From positions 192,501 through 256,500 of the forward strand of contig RPFO01000764.1 in NCBI GenBank assembly GCA_009746045.1: DNA of 64,000 nt, read 5' to 3'. The DNA is from Mesostigma viride (lineage: Eukaryota > Streptophyta > Mesostigmatophyceae > Mesostigmatales > Mesostigmataceae). A program made the translations under genes and the position numbers. The notes beneath the pieces are model-generated. The model was not told where the DNA came from, made no database searches, and saw only the letters and a program-made list of their open reading frames with translations. This document shows positions 1 to 9,013 of the stretch, one piece after another (position 1 is the stretch's first letter; each line of letters starts with the position of its first letter).

Positions 1-696
1 TGCCCCATCCACGGGCCAAGGCTGGGCCCCCTCCAGTGGTCCTCACCTTCAGCGACATCACAGCCCGAGTTCGGTTCCTCTCTCGCCGCAAGAAGCTGGT
101 GGACACCTCCTGGTCGCTTGACGACGACCTGACGCCAGCCCAGCAGCAGCAACGCCGCGATCAGTGGCCCGACTACATCCGCCACAAGACCAACCCCGAG
201 AAGCCCCAAGTGTACTGGCGGGGCGGGGACCTCTACGTCAACAAGAAACTGTGGAAGCCCCCCCGGGCTTCCCCGGGATAGAGCACTCCAGCTAGTTGTC
301 TAGATGGGGGCAATCGATGATGGGATAGCTTAGGCATTACAGCACTTGAAACGCCTATTAGCGCACAGCGTTATAGTACCTTCAATTAGCTCTGGCACCT
401 TGTGGCCATCAGCTTGCGCCTTAATTAGCCGACGTCTTGAGCCCACCTCACATTTGTAGCATAAGCTATGCGTCAGCCTACCTATGGTATTGCACTGGTT
501 GTATTGCACCCACAGTGTTGCGCCCCGGCACCATGCCGTGGAGAGAGCGCTCTGTGGCCTGCCCACCTGCGGCAGTGAGAGAAGCTAGGGCGCCCTCCCT
601 CCTTCTCACTGTGTATATAGGGTTGAAGGTTCCTTTACTCTGTATTGGCACCCACGTGACGCAGTCACGTGCTTATTAATTAATTAATTAATACGC
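1..696 (+). mobile_element. LINE-like ORF1-only element, 3' part (left copy)
   Basis: The sequence matches, with few differences, the reverse complement of about 59214-59912. Both copies contain the C-terminal part of an ORF1-like protein, then about 400 bp of non-coding sequence, then a (TTAA)n-like tail (about 679-696 here). An A/T microsatellite tail after a 3' UTR is typical of non-LTR retrotransposons. No ORF2 (endonuclease or RT) lies between ORF1 and the tail, so the copy looks like a non-autonomous, half-LINE-type element. The left part lies outside the window. The alternative, that the two copies are terminal repeats of one giant element, fits worse because the tail points inward in both. 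Confidence 0.55.
3..281 (+). pseudogene. LINE ORF1-like protein, C-terminal part
   Basis: The frame is open from the window edge and ends at a stop at 279-281. The C-terminal region has the pattern of L1-type ORF1 proteins (Transposase_22-like): a basic stretch, then DDDLTPAQQQQRR, then a motif ending YWRGGDLYVNKKLW. Such proteins bind RNA and act as chaperones in the retrotransposition particle. The same protein is on the minus strand at 59633-59878 with a D-to-N change near residue 17. In that copy the upstream ORF1 sequence lies in other frames, so both copies are likely non-functional. Family assignment is from motif memory only. Confidence 0.5.
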
Positions 697-699
697 GCA

Positions 700-1194
700 T
701 TGCTGGACCAGATTCGTAATATTTTATCGACATTTACGGTCCAGGTGCGGGGAGGTTTGCGGTCGGTGAACGAGGTCACCACTGCCATCGAGGAGTTGGA
801 TAACGCCATCTCTTCGCTCACCGGTTACCAGAGAAACCTGCAAAACTGGGCATCGCTGCGCACAGGGGGCGCGCCGGCGGTGTCGACAAATTTGTTTCAG
901 GATCTCGCGTTGCTGTCGCTGCTCACACGCGGCGTCCGCAGTCGCGAACGCCAGGTTCTTATTAACCTGGTCGCTTTTCTCGCGTCTCTGCGAGAGTGGA
1001 TTCCCGCAGGGTGGGAATTATTATCCATTTTTACTCATCCTCTGCGCCTCGTCGCGCGTCGGGCGCGTGCGACCTTCGCGACGGGAAGCACACCGGTTTT
1101 AATACATACCGGTGCAGGTCCGGCACACACGCCGGATATGGAGGATCCTGAGTATATCTATGAGTACTGTGATTTCCGGGGCCTCGACTACTGA
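700..1194 (+). CDS. Hypothetical protein, 164 aa
   Basis: An open frame starts just after the LINE-like tail. Residues 1-60 look helical; the middle is hydrophobic and leucine-rich (about 65-115); the end is acidic and tyrosine-rich (MEDPEYIYEYCDFRGLDY). I recognise no domain. It precedes the copia gag by 170 bp and may be a leader ORF of that element, a host gene fragment or a chance ORF. No start-site context supports one ATG over another. Confidence 0.3.
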   Translation: MLDQIRNILSTFTVQVRGGLRSVNEVTTAIEELDNAISSLTGYQRNLQNWASLRTGGAPAVSTNLFQDLALLSLLTRGVRSRERQVLINLVAFLASLREWIPAGWELLSIFTHPLRLVARRARATFATGSTPVLIHTGAGPAHTPDMEDPEYIYEYCDFRGLDY

Positions 1195-1363
1195 GTCGGC
1201 CAATTTTTTATCCAGTGCTCGTCGACATTTTTTGTCGAATTTTCGGCGGCAATTCGCGGGGGCGGCAGCGACACCGGCGCAGGCGGCAGTGGCGACACAA
1301 AAATTTTGTACATAATTTTCTGCTGCTTTGCTAAGGTGTTCTTTGAATAGCTTGTAGTGCAGG

Positions 1364-2482
1364 ATGGCTGAGGGACGCCGTAGCAAGGGCCCAGCCAGTG
1401 GGAATAATAATGGGGGTGCTGGTAGTGGAACCGCTCACGTAGATGACGTGGGGGTTACCGGAGAGATTACCAACCTTCCTCACAATAATAATAATGCACA
1501 AGCTGTTCATGGCTTTGATCTCACCACACAGGGTCTTTTAATTGTCAATCAGCTGCAGCCTGTAACCTCAGACTCCAAGCCTAAGCAGGCTGAAGAGTTT
1601 GTGGAAGGATTGGAAGGGTTCCCTAGCTTGTACGGTGGTACAAATTACTATCAAATCTGGATAGGAAGTAGCACTTTTGGCAAGTGTACTGACCAGATTA
1701 AGGACCTGACCAGGGAGTGCAAGAAGGCCAATAAGGCCTGGGCACTGTACGTAGCTGAGCTGAAGGAGCTGCTGGAAGACCAACGCAAGAAGGTCGGCAT
1801 CCATTGGCAGGACAAGTATCAAGGGTGGGAGGTCAAGGGAGACCTGATCCAGAACTTCCTTAACTATTGTAAAATGGTTGAGGAGGGCAGGGCTCATGGC
1901 TTTAATGTTGCTGACAACATAGCCCTGACAAACTGGCTCAAGGTTTCTGGGCTGGACAAGGCTACACGTGGCTCCTTAAAGGTCATGTGTGCCCCACACT
2001 CAACCCTCAAGGCCTACAAGGTCATAATCAAACAAGCACTCGAGGCAGAGGAGCTGTTTGAGGGTGGAGTGCCAGCAGTGAAGGCTACCCAGGCAGGTGG
2101 GCGTGCCCAGGGGGGTTCCAGAGCGTCTGAGGCTGACAGAAGCCAAGGAGGGCGTGGGGGCAACCGTAACAAGCGGAAGGCTAGTCGTTCACCCGACCCT
2201 GACAGGCAATCACATGCCAAGTCGGTGTTCAGGAGGGTGGGTGGCAAGCCCAAGCAGGGTAACGCGTCTGACAACGGGGGCAGTGGCCAGGGCAAGTCAA
2301 AGATACAATGCTACCTGTGCAAGGGGTGGGGGCACATCAAGAAGGAGTGTCCAAGCTTCAAGAAGTCCCAGGGCCAGGGCAGCAACAAGAATAACAACAA
2401 CAACAAGAAGAAGAACAACAACAAGTCCCAGGCAGGCCAGCCTTCAAAGGGCAGTCAGCAAGAAGACAATAAGGAGCAGTGA
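1364..2482 (+). CDS. gag: Copia-type Gag
   Basis: The 372-aa protein has a helical capsid-like region (about 75-235) and a basic, Gly/Ser/Arg-rich region. One CCHC zinc knuckle (CYLCKGWGHIKKEC, residues 316-329) is followed by an Asn/Lys/Gln-rich tail. This is the structural protein that would form virus-like particles and bind element RNA in the cytoplasm. It ends at a UGA in the same frame as the next open frame, so Gag and Pol are separated by one stop codon. The ATG at 1364 is the first in the frame and is preceded by a G/A-rich context. Confidence 0.8.
   Translation: MAEGRRSKGPASGNNNGGAGSGTAHVDDVGVTGEITNLPHNNNNAQAVHGFDLTTQGLLIVNQLQPVTSDSKPKQAEEFVEGLEGFPSLYGGTNYYQIWIGSSTFGKCTDQIKDLTRECKKANKAWALYVAELKELLEDQRKKVGIHWQDKYQGWEVKGDLIQNFLNYCKMVEEGRAHGFNVADNIALTNWLKVSGLDKATRGSLKVMCAPHSTLKAYKVIIKQALEAEELFEGGVPAVKATQAGGRAQGGSRASEADRSQGGRGGNRNKRKASRSPDPDRQSHAKSVFRRVGGKPKQGNASDNGGSGQGKSKIQCYLCKGWGHIKKECPSFKKSQGQGSNKNNNNNKKKNNNKSQAGQPSKGSQQEDNKEQ
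2480..2482 (+). other. In-frame UGA between gag and pol, candidate readthrough site
   Basis: The gag stop is TGA followed by CTG. The same frame is open from 2483 through the pol ATG at 2624 and on into the insertion. No frame change is needed to make a Gag-Pol fusion. Stop-codon readthrough is an established way to make Gag-Pol in some retroelements; here it is inferred from frame alone. The pol ATG at 2624 or a shifted site are alternatives. Confidence 0.45.
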
Positions 2483-2623
2483 CTGTCTGAGGCAACCCCT
2501 ACACACCTTAATTCACCCAGGGGGGAGGCCAGGTGCTCCAATGCAGATTTTATATCTGGGCAACAAGAGGGTGATCTCCAGGTTCAGGGTGGCCCCAGGT
2601 CACCTGGAGAGGTACAGGTTCCT

Positions 2624-5029
2624 ATGAAGACGTCCTTGACAGCTGGTGCAGCTGTAAGAATGTCTGACCCCATGCATCCTCGTGCTGGGCACGAGGGTGG
2701 ACCTCTCATTTTGAGAGAAACCAATGTACAACCACAGAGGGGTGTGAAGGCCTCTGGTGGTATGCATGTGGTCCCTGCTGGCGGTCCAGGTGTTGGGCAT
2801 GAGCAGGGTGACTCAGGCTCTGAGTCAGAACAGGATGGAAGTCAGCATGGTGATGCTGGACAACCTGACAGCACAGTCCTGACTGTGCCAGGGACTGCTT
2901 CCTCTGTGTACCAGGAGTTGGGTGCCCGAATCCACAACATGTTTGGGCATGCCACTTCTCTGTCAAACAACTTTGCCTTCCGTATGGGCAGGGCACCCCT
3001 TCTCAAGGCGTGTCAGCAAGCTGCCTCACGGTGTAAGTGCCAGTTGTCCTCCAACAAGCCCAGGAAATCACATGCCAAAGCTCTACCTCAGAGCATTGGT
3101 GATCTGCAGTGTGATATCCAACACATCAGGGGCATGCAACTGTTGGTGTGCGTGGACAGGTACACAAAATACAAGGTGCTGGAGCATTTACCTTCTATGA
3201 AGAACAGGTACTTGCTGGCTGCCCTGCAGAATGTAAGAGCCAAGTTTCCTACCACAAGGATCCAGGTGGACATGCAGTTTCAGCATCTCAAGGGTGATCC
3301 TACCCTTCCTGAGTTGCTGGTTACACCTAGGGAGGCTCATGGGCAGCAGGGTGCTATCGAGAGGGCAATCCAGGAGGTCAAGAAATTGATCATCTCTGAA
3401 GACTGGGTACCCTTGTCTGCACCTGCACTTGTCAGGAGTGCATGGCTGAGGAACGTGGAGCAGCAGCTGAACAGCAGGGTTAACTTCTACTATGATGGAG
3501 TTGCTGTCAGCCCAATGGGTCTATATCATGGCCTGTGCCCACCACATGTGCTGGAGGGCTGGAAACATGCTGCACATGTCACCTTTGCCAAGCTGAGGGA
3601 GAAGGACCGGGGTTGGAAGATGCTGGAGCCACAAGTGGGTCAGAAGGTCCTAGCTTGGAAGGAACCTAGCCTTTATGGCAAACGTGGTAGCTGGAGTCCT
3701 GGGGTGGTTACCCAGGTTGATGAAGCTAGCCACGCATGCTTGGTCAGCATGGAGGACGAACCAAAGCATGTACACCGGCTGAGTTGGTCATATGTCAAGC
3801 CTAACCTGATGAATGAGGGCAGTCAGGCACAAGGCTCACAGGATCTGCAGGATTTTCAGGTCCCAAGTGACATCACTGACGCAACGACCACATCTGTTGC
3901 AGGGGAATCTGTCAGCCCTGGCCAGGTTGCAGAGGTACTTGTTGAACAGGCTGCAAGGTCAACAGCTGGGGAGTCAACTGTCAAGCCCAAGGCACTAACC
4001 AAGCCCAGGGGGACAAGTTTGGCTGGATTGATTGGGGCTCTACAAAGAGCCAAGAAGCAGCCCAAGGTAGCCAAGCTCAGGTGGCATGGCAATCTGGGGC
4101 TGGACACTGCCTTAGAGGTAGACACTAATTCTCAGGTTTCCATCATTGGGACCAGAGCTGCAGCAGGGTACAGCATGACTGAGCCCAGCTATCAGTTTGT
4201 GTCTGACTTCAGTGGCGGGGTACACGTGAAGGTACTGGGTGAGGTATCTATTCCTATCCTTGGACAGGACACTGCATTTTGTGTCTTGGAGGGCTATCAA
4301 GGACCTGCTCTTCTGGGGCAGAATTTCCTATGCCAGGATGGGGTAGTGATCACGTCCTCTCTCCTGACTAAGGAAGGGGCTGGTCAGGTCCCACTGATTA
4401 ATTTCAGGACCACTCACCTATCACGTGCAGTAACCAGGACGGTTAAGCGTGTGCAAGTGTGCCAGGGGCAGGAGCCCTTGGTTGATGACCTCATACTGCC
4501 AGCTGCTAGTCATCCAAGCAGTCTGGGCATTGGTCCTCACTCACTTGCTGGACACAGCCCTATCAACTACCAAGGCCTGGTGAAGCTCATGTCCTCTCCC
4601 ATTATGTGTCCCCAGGTAACACTGGGTCTGATTAAATCTGGGGAGGACTGGATCTCCAAGAAATGCGTGGAACCTGTCAATGACCTGCCTCCTGCACGAC
4701 GTCTACTCAAGCTCAAGTTTGTCATCAAGATGAAGGAGGTGGACGGGGTCAAGGTACCACATGTCAGGCCAGTGCTGAATGAGTTCAAGGGTACTGGTGA
4801 GTGCACTGCTGAGGAGTTGTATACCCCTGGCATGTTGCATGATACTTGGAGGCTGCTGCTGTGTGTATTTCTAGGCCTTCTCAACAAGGGCTTGGACTAT
4901 GGCTCAGTGGTGGTAGACTTCAAGAGGGCATTTCTGGAGGGTGATGCAGATGTGGCACAGGAAAAGTGGGAGGGCAAGACGCCTTTCTATGTCAGGGTGC
5001 CTGCTGTATGGAAAAGGGACATTAGTTAG
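2624..5029 (+). CDS. pol: Copia-type Pol, 5' part: integrase, protease-like domain, RT start
   Basis: The frame is open from 2483; 2624 is the first ATG. Domains in order (residues from 2624): degenerate HHCC zinc region about 105-140; integrase core with D164, D216 and E246; integrase C-terminal region to about 390; a retropepsin-like domain about 485-585 with LEVDTNSQVSIIG (D500) and LLGQNFL; and RT from about 690, with KFVIKMKEVDG and VDFKRAFLEG (motif A, D765). Canonical copia order is PR-IN-RT-RH, so the PR-like domain is in an unusual place. Its catalytic motif reads DTN rather than DTG. The real coding sequence stops at 5022, where the palindromic insertion begins, and the last residues come from the insert. 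Confidence 0.75.
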   Translation: MKTSLTAGAAVRMSDPMHPRAGHEGGPLILRETNVQPQRGVKASGGMHVVPAGGPGVGHEQGDSGSESEQDGSQHGDAGQPDSTVLTVPGTASSVYQELGARIHNMFGHATSLSNNFAFRMGRAPLLKACQQAASRCKCQLSSNKPRKSHAKALPQSIGDLQCDIQHIRGMQLLVCVDRYTKYKVLEHLPSMKNRYLLAALQNVRAKFPTTRIQVDMQFQHLKGDPTLPELLVTPREAHGQQGAIERAIQEVKKLIISEDWVPLSAPALVRSAWLRNVEQQLNSRVNFYYDGVAVSPMGLYHGLCPPHVLEGWKHAAHVTFAKLREKDRGWKMLEPQVGQKVLAWKEPSLYGKRGSWSPGVVTQVDEASHACLVSMEDEPKHVHRLSWSYVKPNLMNEGSQAQGSQDLQDFQVPSDITDATTTSVAGESVSPGQVAEVLVEQAARSTAGESTVKPKALTKPRGTSLAGLIGALQRAKKQPKVAKLRWHGNLGLDTALEVDTNSQVSIIGTRAAAGYSMTEPSYQFVSDFSGGVHVKVLGEVSIPILGQDTAFCVLEGYQGPALLGQNFLCQDGVVITSSLLTKEGAGQVPLINFRTTHLSRAVTRTVKRVQVCQGQEPLVDDLILPAASHPSSLGIGPHSLAGHSPINYQGLVKLMSSPIMCPQVTLGLIKSGEDWISKKCVEPVNDLPPARRLLKLKFVIKMKEVDGVKVPHVRPVLNEFKGTGECTAEELYTPGMLHDTWRLLLCVFLGLLNKGLDYGSVVVDFKRAFLEGDADVAQEKWEGKTPFYVRVPAVWKRDIS

Positions 5030-5287
5030 GTTAATATTGCGCGGAAACCTTTTTGCCACTTGGGCTACTCAGGTTCCGCACAATATTACCGGCGATAACC
5101 ACTCGCCGGACACTCAAGTTCACGACGTGGTTCCGCACAATATTACCGGCGATAACCACTCGCCGGACACTCAAGTTCACGACGTCGTGAACTTGAGTGT
5201 CCGGCGAGTGGTTATCGCCGGTAATATTGTGCGGAACCTGAGTAGCCCAAGTGGCAAAAAGGTTTCCGCGCAATATTAACCTAACTA
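5023..5287. repeat. Palindrome unit P, left, with 57-bp extra repeat
   Basis: Same palindrome as the other two units but 265 bp instead of 208 bp. A segment running from TTCCGCACAATATTACC to CACGACGT is repeated near the centre, which accounts for the extra 57 bp. The arms can fold into one long hairpin. Confidence 0.75.
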
Positions 5288-5521
5288 AAACCTAGCCTCT
5301 TGGGGCGAGGACGAATCACTAGGCTCGGAACACCCGTATGCATGAATATGATCGAATATAAGCATCTCGTTGGTGCAAATATCGATATGAATATGATCGA
5401 ATATGAGCATCTCCTTGGTGCGCATATGATTAGAGCCGGGTGCCAAATCGGAACGAATTATTCCCCCAAATAATCCGCTTCCGAGTGGATTCGAACCTGC
5501 GCCCCGCAAGGATCCAGGTCT
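5288..5521. repeat. Spacer S with B-box-like sequence
   Basis: The unit is repeated inverted at 5730-5962. It carries two direct repeats of about 45 bp with ATGATCGAATAT cores. It also carries GGATTCGAACC, which on the other strand reads GGTTCGAATCC and matches the tRNA B-box pattern. No A box or cloverleaf was found, so a tRNA-derived origin is only a possibility. Confidence 0.55.
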
Positions 5522-5729
5522 TAGTTAGGTTAATATTGCGCGGAAACCTTTTTGCCACTTGGGCTACTCAGGTTCCGCACAATATTACCGGCGATAACCA
5601 TTCGCCGGACACTCAAGTTCACGACGTCGTGAACTTGAGTGTCCGGCGAGTGGTTATCGCCGGTAATATTGTGCGGAACCTGAGTAGCCCAAGTGGCAAA
5701 AAGGTTTCCGCGCAATATTAACCTAACTA
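5522..5729. repeat. Palindrome unit P, centre
   Basis: A 208-bp near-perfect palindrome, centre near 5625, with one arm mismatch (ATTCGCC against GGCGAGT). It is the axis of the whole insert. Confidence 0.75.
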
Positions 5730-5962
5730 AGACCTGGATCCTTGCGGGGCGCAGGTTCGAATCCACTCGGAAGCGGATTATTTGGGGAATAATTCGTTCC
5801 GATTTGGCACCCGGCTCTAATCATATGCGCACCAAGGAGATGCTCATATTCGATCATATTCATATCGATATTTGCACCAACGAGATGCTTATATTCGATC
5901 ATATTCATGCATACGGGTGTTCCGAGCCTAGTGATTCGTCCTCGCCCCAAGAGGCTAGGTTT
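5730..5962. repeat. Spacer S' (inverted copy of S)
   Basis: Reverse complement of 5288-5521 with very few differences. It contains the B-box-like GGTTCGAATCC at about 5754-5764. Confidence 0.6.
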
Positions 5963-6170
5963 TAGTTAGGTTAATATTGCGCGGAAACCTTTTTGCCACT
6001 TGGGCTACTCAGGTTCCGCACAATATTACCGGCGATAACCACTCGCCGGACACTCAAGTTCACGACGTCGTGAACTTGAGTGTCCGGCGAGTGGTTATCG
6101 CCGGTAATATTGTGCGGAACCTGAGTAGCCCAAGTGGCAAAAAGGTTTCCGCGCAATATTAACCTAACTA
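5963..6170. repeat. Palindrome unit P, right
   Basis: A 208-bp palindrome matching the central unit. Its right end, CCTAACTA, abuts the resumed copia RT sequence at 6171. Confidence 0.75.
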
Positions 6171-6537
6171 CATTCACACTGAGTTCCTTAAAAATCCTCA
6201 AGGGCCTGGAGGGCCTGAGGTCAAGTCCAATAATCTGGAGGGAGACTCTCAACCGTTTCCTGAAAGAGCATTGCAACTTGAAGGTCTCTCCTGTAGACCC
6301 CTGTCTGTTTCTGGGGCAATGGGAAGGCCTGCCAGTGTATGCTTCGCTGCACGGGGATGACCTACATCTGATAGCTCCCACGTCGTGGCTTAAGGAGCTG
6401 ATCTCCATCATTAAGTCCAAGTTTCCTCTGGGTAGGGAGCAATGGCAGGTGGAGAATGAGCCTCTGCTGTTTGTGGGCATGGAGGCCACACTGGTGAAGA
6501 AGGGGGAGAATGGCGTATGCTGCTGGTGGGGGCAATG
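6171..6537 (+). pseudogene. pol: Copia RT, 3' part
   Basis: Reading resumes after the insert. From about 6205 the frame codes for the RT palm: GLRSSPIIW, then DPCLFLG, then a GDD catalytic triplet in YASLHGDDLHLIA in place of the usual YVDD. Deleting the insert and one CAT would not put this frame in register with the upstream part, so there is at least one more frameshift between 6175 and about 6215. A further shift near 6510-6530, close to a G run, separates it from RNase H. Confidence 0.65.
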
Positions 6538-7259
6538 ATTATCAAGAGACCCTCATTAGCAAGCTTCCTCCAGTCATCACACAGGCACTGTGTCCCATGG
6601 TGAGGGGCATGGTTGCTTGGGTGGCAGGCATTTCCAGGCCAGACCTTATGGTCATAGCCAGGTTGCCTGATGACATGCTGGTGGAGCTAGGGTCTGCCAA
6701 GGTGGCTGATCAGGTCAGGGCTTCATCTGGCATTCTGTTGTCTGCAGTGGATTTATCACAACCCATTTGCATGGAGCTGTATGTGGATAGCTCAATGGAC
6801 AGCAGGCAGGTCTCCAAGGTCAGGGGCAGGGCTGCAGGGCTCTTTGTGCTCAGACAGGAAGGCCTGGGGAGTTTGGTGAGCTGGTTTAGTCGCCTGCACA
6901 AACGGGTGGCTGTCAGCAGTGATGTGGCAGAATGCAGGGCTATTTGTGAAGGCATTCACACAAGCCTTTATCTGAAGGAGTTGCTTCATCAGATGACTTC
7001 TAACACTCCTTGGCCACTTCAGGTTACCACTCTTCTAAAAACAGACTCCATGGGGATGGTGCAGTTTGTGCACAGGCAGATGGCCAGAAGTAGGGACTTG
7101 GATTATCTCCTTCTTAAGGAGTTGTCCTCCTTGGCCAATATTGAGCATATCCCTGGGGTTGACAATCCTGCTGATGCTTTGACCAAGCTAGTGCAGAAGG
7201 CAGCAGTGCAATACAAGGTTCTTCAGTCTCTGATGGACCCATCTCAGCAAGCTGTCTAA
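6510..7259 (+). CDS. pol: Copia RNase H domain
   Basis: A 249-aa frame with the copia RNase H pattern: ELYVDSS (first Asp), SSDVAECRAICEG (Glu), LLKTDSMGM (Asp), and a C-terminal IEHIPGVDNPADALTK. The enzyme removes the RNA strand during reverse transcription. Its first residues come from a frame that should belong to RT, so it is the 3' end of one pol gene, not a separate gene. It ends at 7259. Confidence 0.7.
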   Translation: MAYAAGGGNDYQETLISKLPPVITQALCPMVRGMVAWVAGISRPDLMVIARLPDDMLVELGSAKVADQVRASSGILLSAVDLSQPICMELYVDSSMDSRQVSKVRGRAAGLFVLRQEGLGSLVSWFSRLHKRVAVSSDVAECRAICEGIHTSLYLKELLHQMTSNTPWPLQVTTLLKTDSMGMVQFVHRQMARSRDLDYLLLKELSSLANIEHIPGVDNPADALTKLVQKAAVQYKVLQSLMDPSQQAV

Positions 7260-8841
7260 GCTGGTGCCTGATTATAGGGCATTGGAGAGCAGATTGTGTG
7301 GTAGTGTCAGCATTGTGACTGGCATAATACCTGTATTTTAGTCTGTACTAAGGCTCATGGACCATGGTACACTCACTAGCTCTGATTTTAAATCAGGATA
7401 CAGCCAGGCTTTGGCTGGGGTTCATGCTGTTGACTACACAAGGTTGACAGGTCCATTACAGACCATGTATTCTATTTTAAAAGAAATGTATATTTGTACA
7501 TACTTCTCACAATGGTCTGGGAACCTTTATTCTGGGGTTTATAGGGCGGGGTTCGATTCCCTGGTATTATGTTTCTACAAGCTGGCCTGTTCAGGTGTTT
7601 GCCTGTTCAGACTTCCCTAGTTCCCCAGGGCAGGATTTAATTGTTGCCTATGTGTTTCATTTTGTCATTTGTTTGCTGTGGCAGTTTACCATCTGGCAAG
7701 TAGACGGGCGCCGTAAGACGGGCGCCAATAGACCCCTGTTGAGAGTATGACAGGCAAACTATTGTAATACGCCTTACTTTGTCAAGTGGTATTTTAATTG
7801 TCATGGATTTATTGTACTTATATTGAATATGTACTGGGTTTTATGGGATTAGTATCTGGGATTAATGTAACTCACCGCCAGAAGGTCATTGTACTGGAGG
7901 CTCTACCGAGGTGATGGGATTAATTCCTGGAGAAGACCTCATAGAATTAACCTGTATGTATTTAATTTTGTGTGCTTCTAATATCTGGTGGTACTCTGTA
8001 ATGCCACTTCCATAGGTTTTCTCCATTTCTCATGGAATGGTTTTCCCTGTGGCAGATCTGTTTCTTTTCCAGTTCCTTAAAAGAAAGGGCTGGGGGAATG
8101 GCATTGGCCATTAAAGACATCTGTTCAAGCTTCAAGCTGGAGTGAAGGACATTTCAAGCTACTTCAAGGGTCCCTGGCAGGGGATGTGATCCCTAAAGAA
8201 AAGAAGGGATTGGAGTTAACGTAAAGGATTTACGTTAGATGGATAGAGATTGTTACGCTCTTTCCAACGGCACCTTGAACGCCTCATTTGGTTAAGGAAC
8301 GTAAAAGTTATGACGTTTCCTAGGCTGTGCCGACAGTACCCGGCGCGCCACTGTGGGCGCGTACGGACACAGGATGTACAAGTGTCACTTTGATAGTCCG
8401 CAGGACGTTGACAGGACTTGTACAGGACTTGATGGTCGATTGATAGGTAAGCGCACTGTAGCGCGCCAGGACCTATGAGACAATTGATGCTGAGTAGTGT
8501 ACGGATAGGTCCACAGGACTAGCCGTATGGACAATTGATAGATCTGCGCGCCAAAGGCGTGCCAGAGTCTGTGTAATCAATTGATTGACAGTTCGGCTGT
8601 GACAGTGCAGCTGATTACTTGGACGCGTCCCTAACAACCTATATGTGTGACTTGGTCGCACCGGGACGCTAGTTCTTGCGTGCACGTTCTCTGGGCACTG
8701 CGACCCTGTCGCCTGTGCTGCGTGCAGTCTTGGAAGTGACGTGACTTACGTCTGTGTTTCCTTGTTAATAATAAAGGCAACTTCCTGCAAGAACCATGGC
8801 GGAATTCGTGGCATTCTCACTCTCACAACTCGTATTACAAC
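7260..8841. other. Non-coding region after copia pol
   Basis: About 1.6 kb without a convincing gene. It probably holds the copia 3' UTR and perhaps a 3' LTR starting near TGTTGAGAG at 7737. An AATAAA-like site lies near 8768. A T-arm-like GGGTTCGATTCCC lies at about 7551-7563 without a tRNA around it. CAAGCTT and AAGGGAC-type short repeats occur near 8125-8200. Confidence 0.4.
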
Positions 8842-8943
8842 TGTTTCGCCGTTGGATTAATCTAAATACTTTTTGCCGAAATTTATAAATCAAATGCGCA
8901 AATACGGCCAAATATCATTTATATTTGTCCGACCTGTTCAACT
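8842..8943 (+). repeat. Dispersed repeat, copy A
   Basis: A run from GTTTCGCCGTTGG to TTTGTCCGACCTGT recurs at about 60790-60930 in the same orientation, where it has about 55 extra bases. It shares the GCCGTTGGATTAATCT motif with the tandem repeat that follows. Function unknown. Confidence 0.6.
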
Positions 8944-9013
8944 TCAGATGTTAAAGTTAAAGGCCCTGGCGGCACGAGTATTTAAATATTCATTTAGATT
9001 AATTTAAATATTC

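Larger units (their letters stand above)
5023..6170. mobile_element. Composite palindromic insertion (P-S-P-S'-P)
   Basis: Three copies of a near-perfect palindrome P (208 bp; TAGTTAGG...CCTAACTA) lie at 5023-5287, 5522-5729 and 5963-6170. Two spacers, S (5288-5521) and S' (5730-5962), are inverted copies of each other. The whole 1.15-kb insert is therefore roughly symmetric about the centre of the middle P. CAT occurs on both sides (5020-5022 and 6171-6173), which fits a 3-bp target duplication. It splits the copia RT and codes for nothing recognisable. The form suggests a foldback or MITE-like element, or an inverted dimer of one. Confidence 0.75.
1364..7259 (+). mobile_element. Ty1/copia-type retrotransposon, coding core
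   Basis: Gag, integrase, a retropepsin-like domain, copia-type RT and copia-type RNase H follow each other on the plus strand. The core is interrupted at 5023-6170 by a composite palindromic insertion and has frameshifts after it. I could not define LTRs: no stretch upstream of gag is visibly repeated downstream of RNase H. A TGTTGAGAG sequence at 7737 resembles a copia LTR start, but no 5' partner is in the window. The copy is defective. Confidence 0.8.

Noticed and set aside
1195-1363. 5' LTR of the copia element
   Set aside because: No matching sequence was found downstream of pol and no primer-site TGG follows a TG...CA unit.
5730-5962. tRNA gene in the palindrome spacer
   Set aside because: Only a B-box-like motif is present; no cloverleaf can be drawn.
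7360-7565. tRNA gene suggested by a CTGATTTTAAATCAG hairpin and a T-arm-like GGGTTCGATTCCC
   Set aside because: The two parts are about 150 nt apart and no acceptor stem or D arm joins them.
7357-7620. 87-aa ORF after copia RNase H
   Set aside because: No domain, and it lies in a non-coding-looking 3' region.
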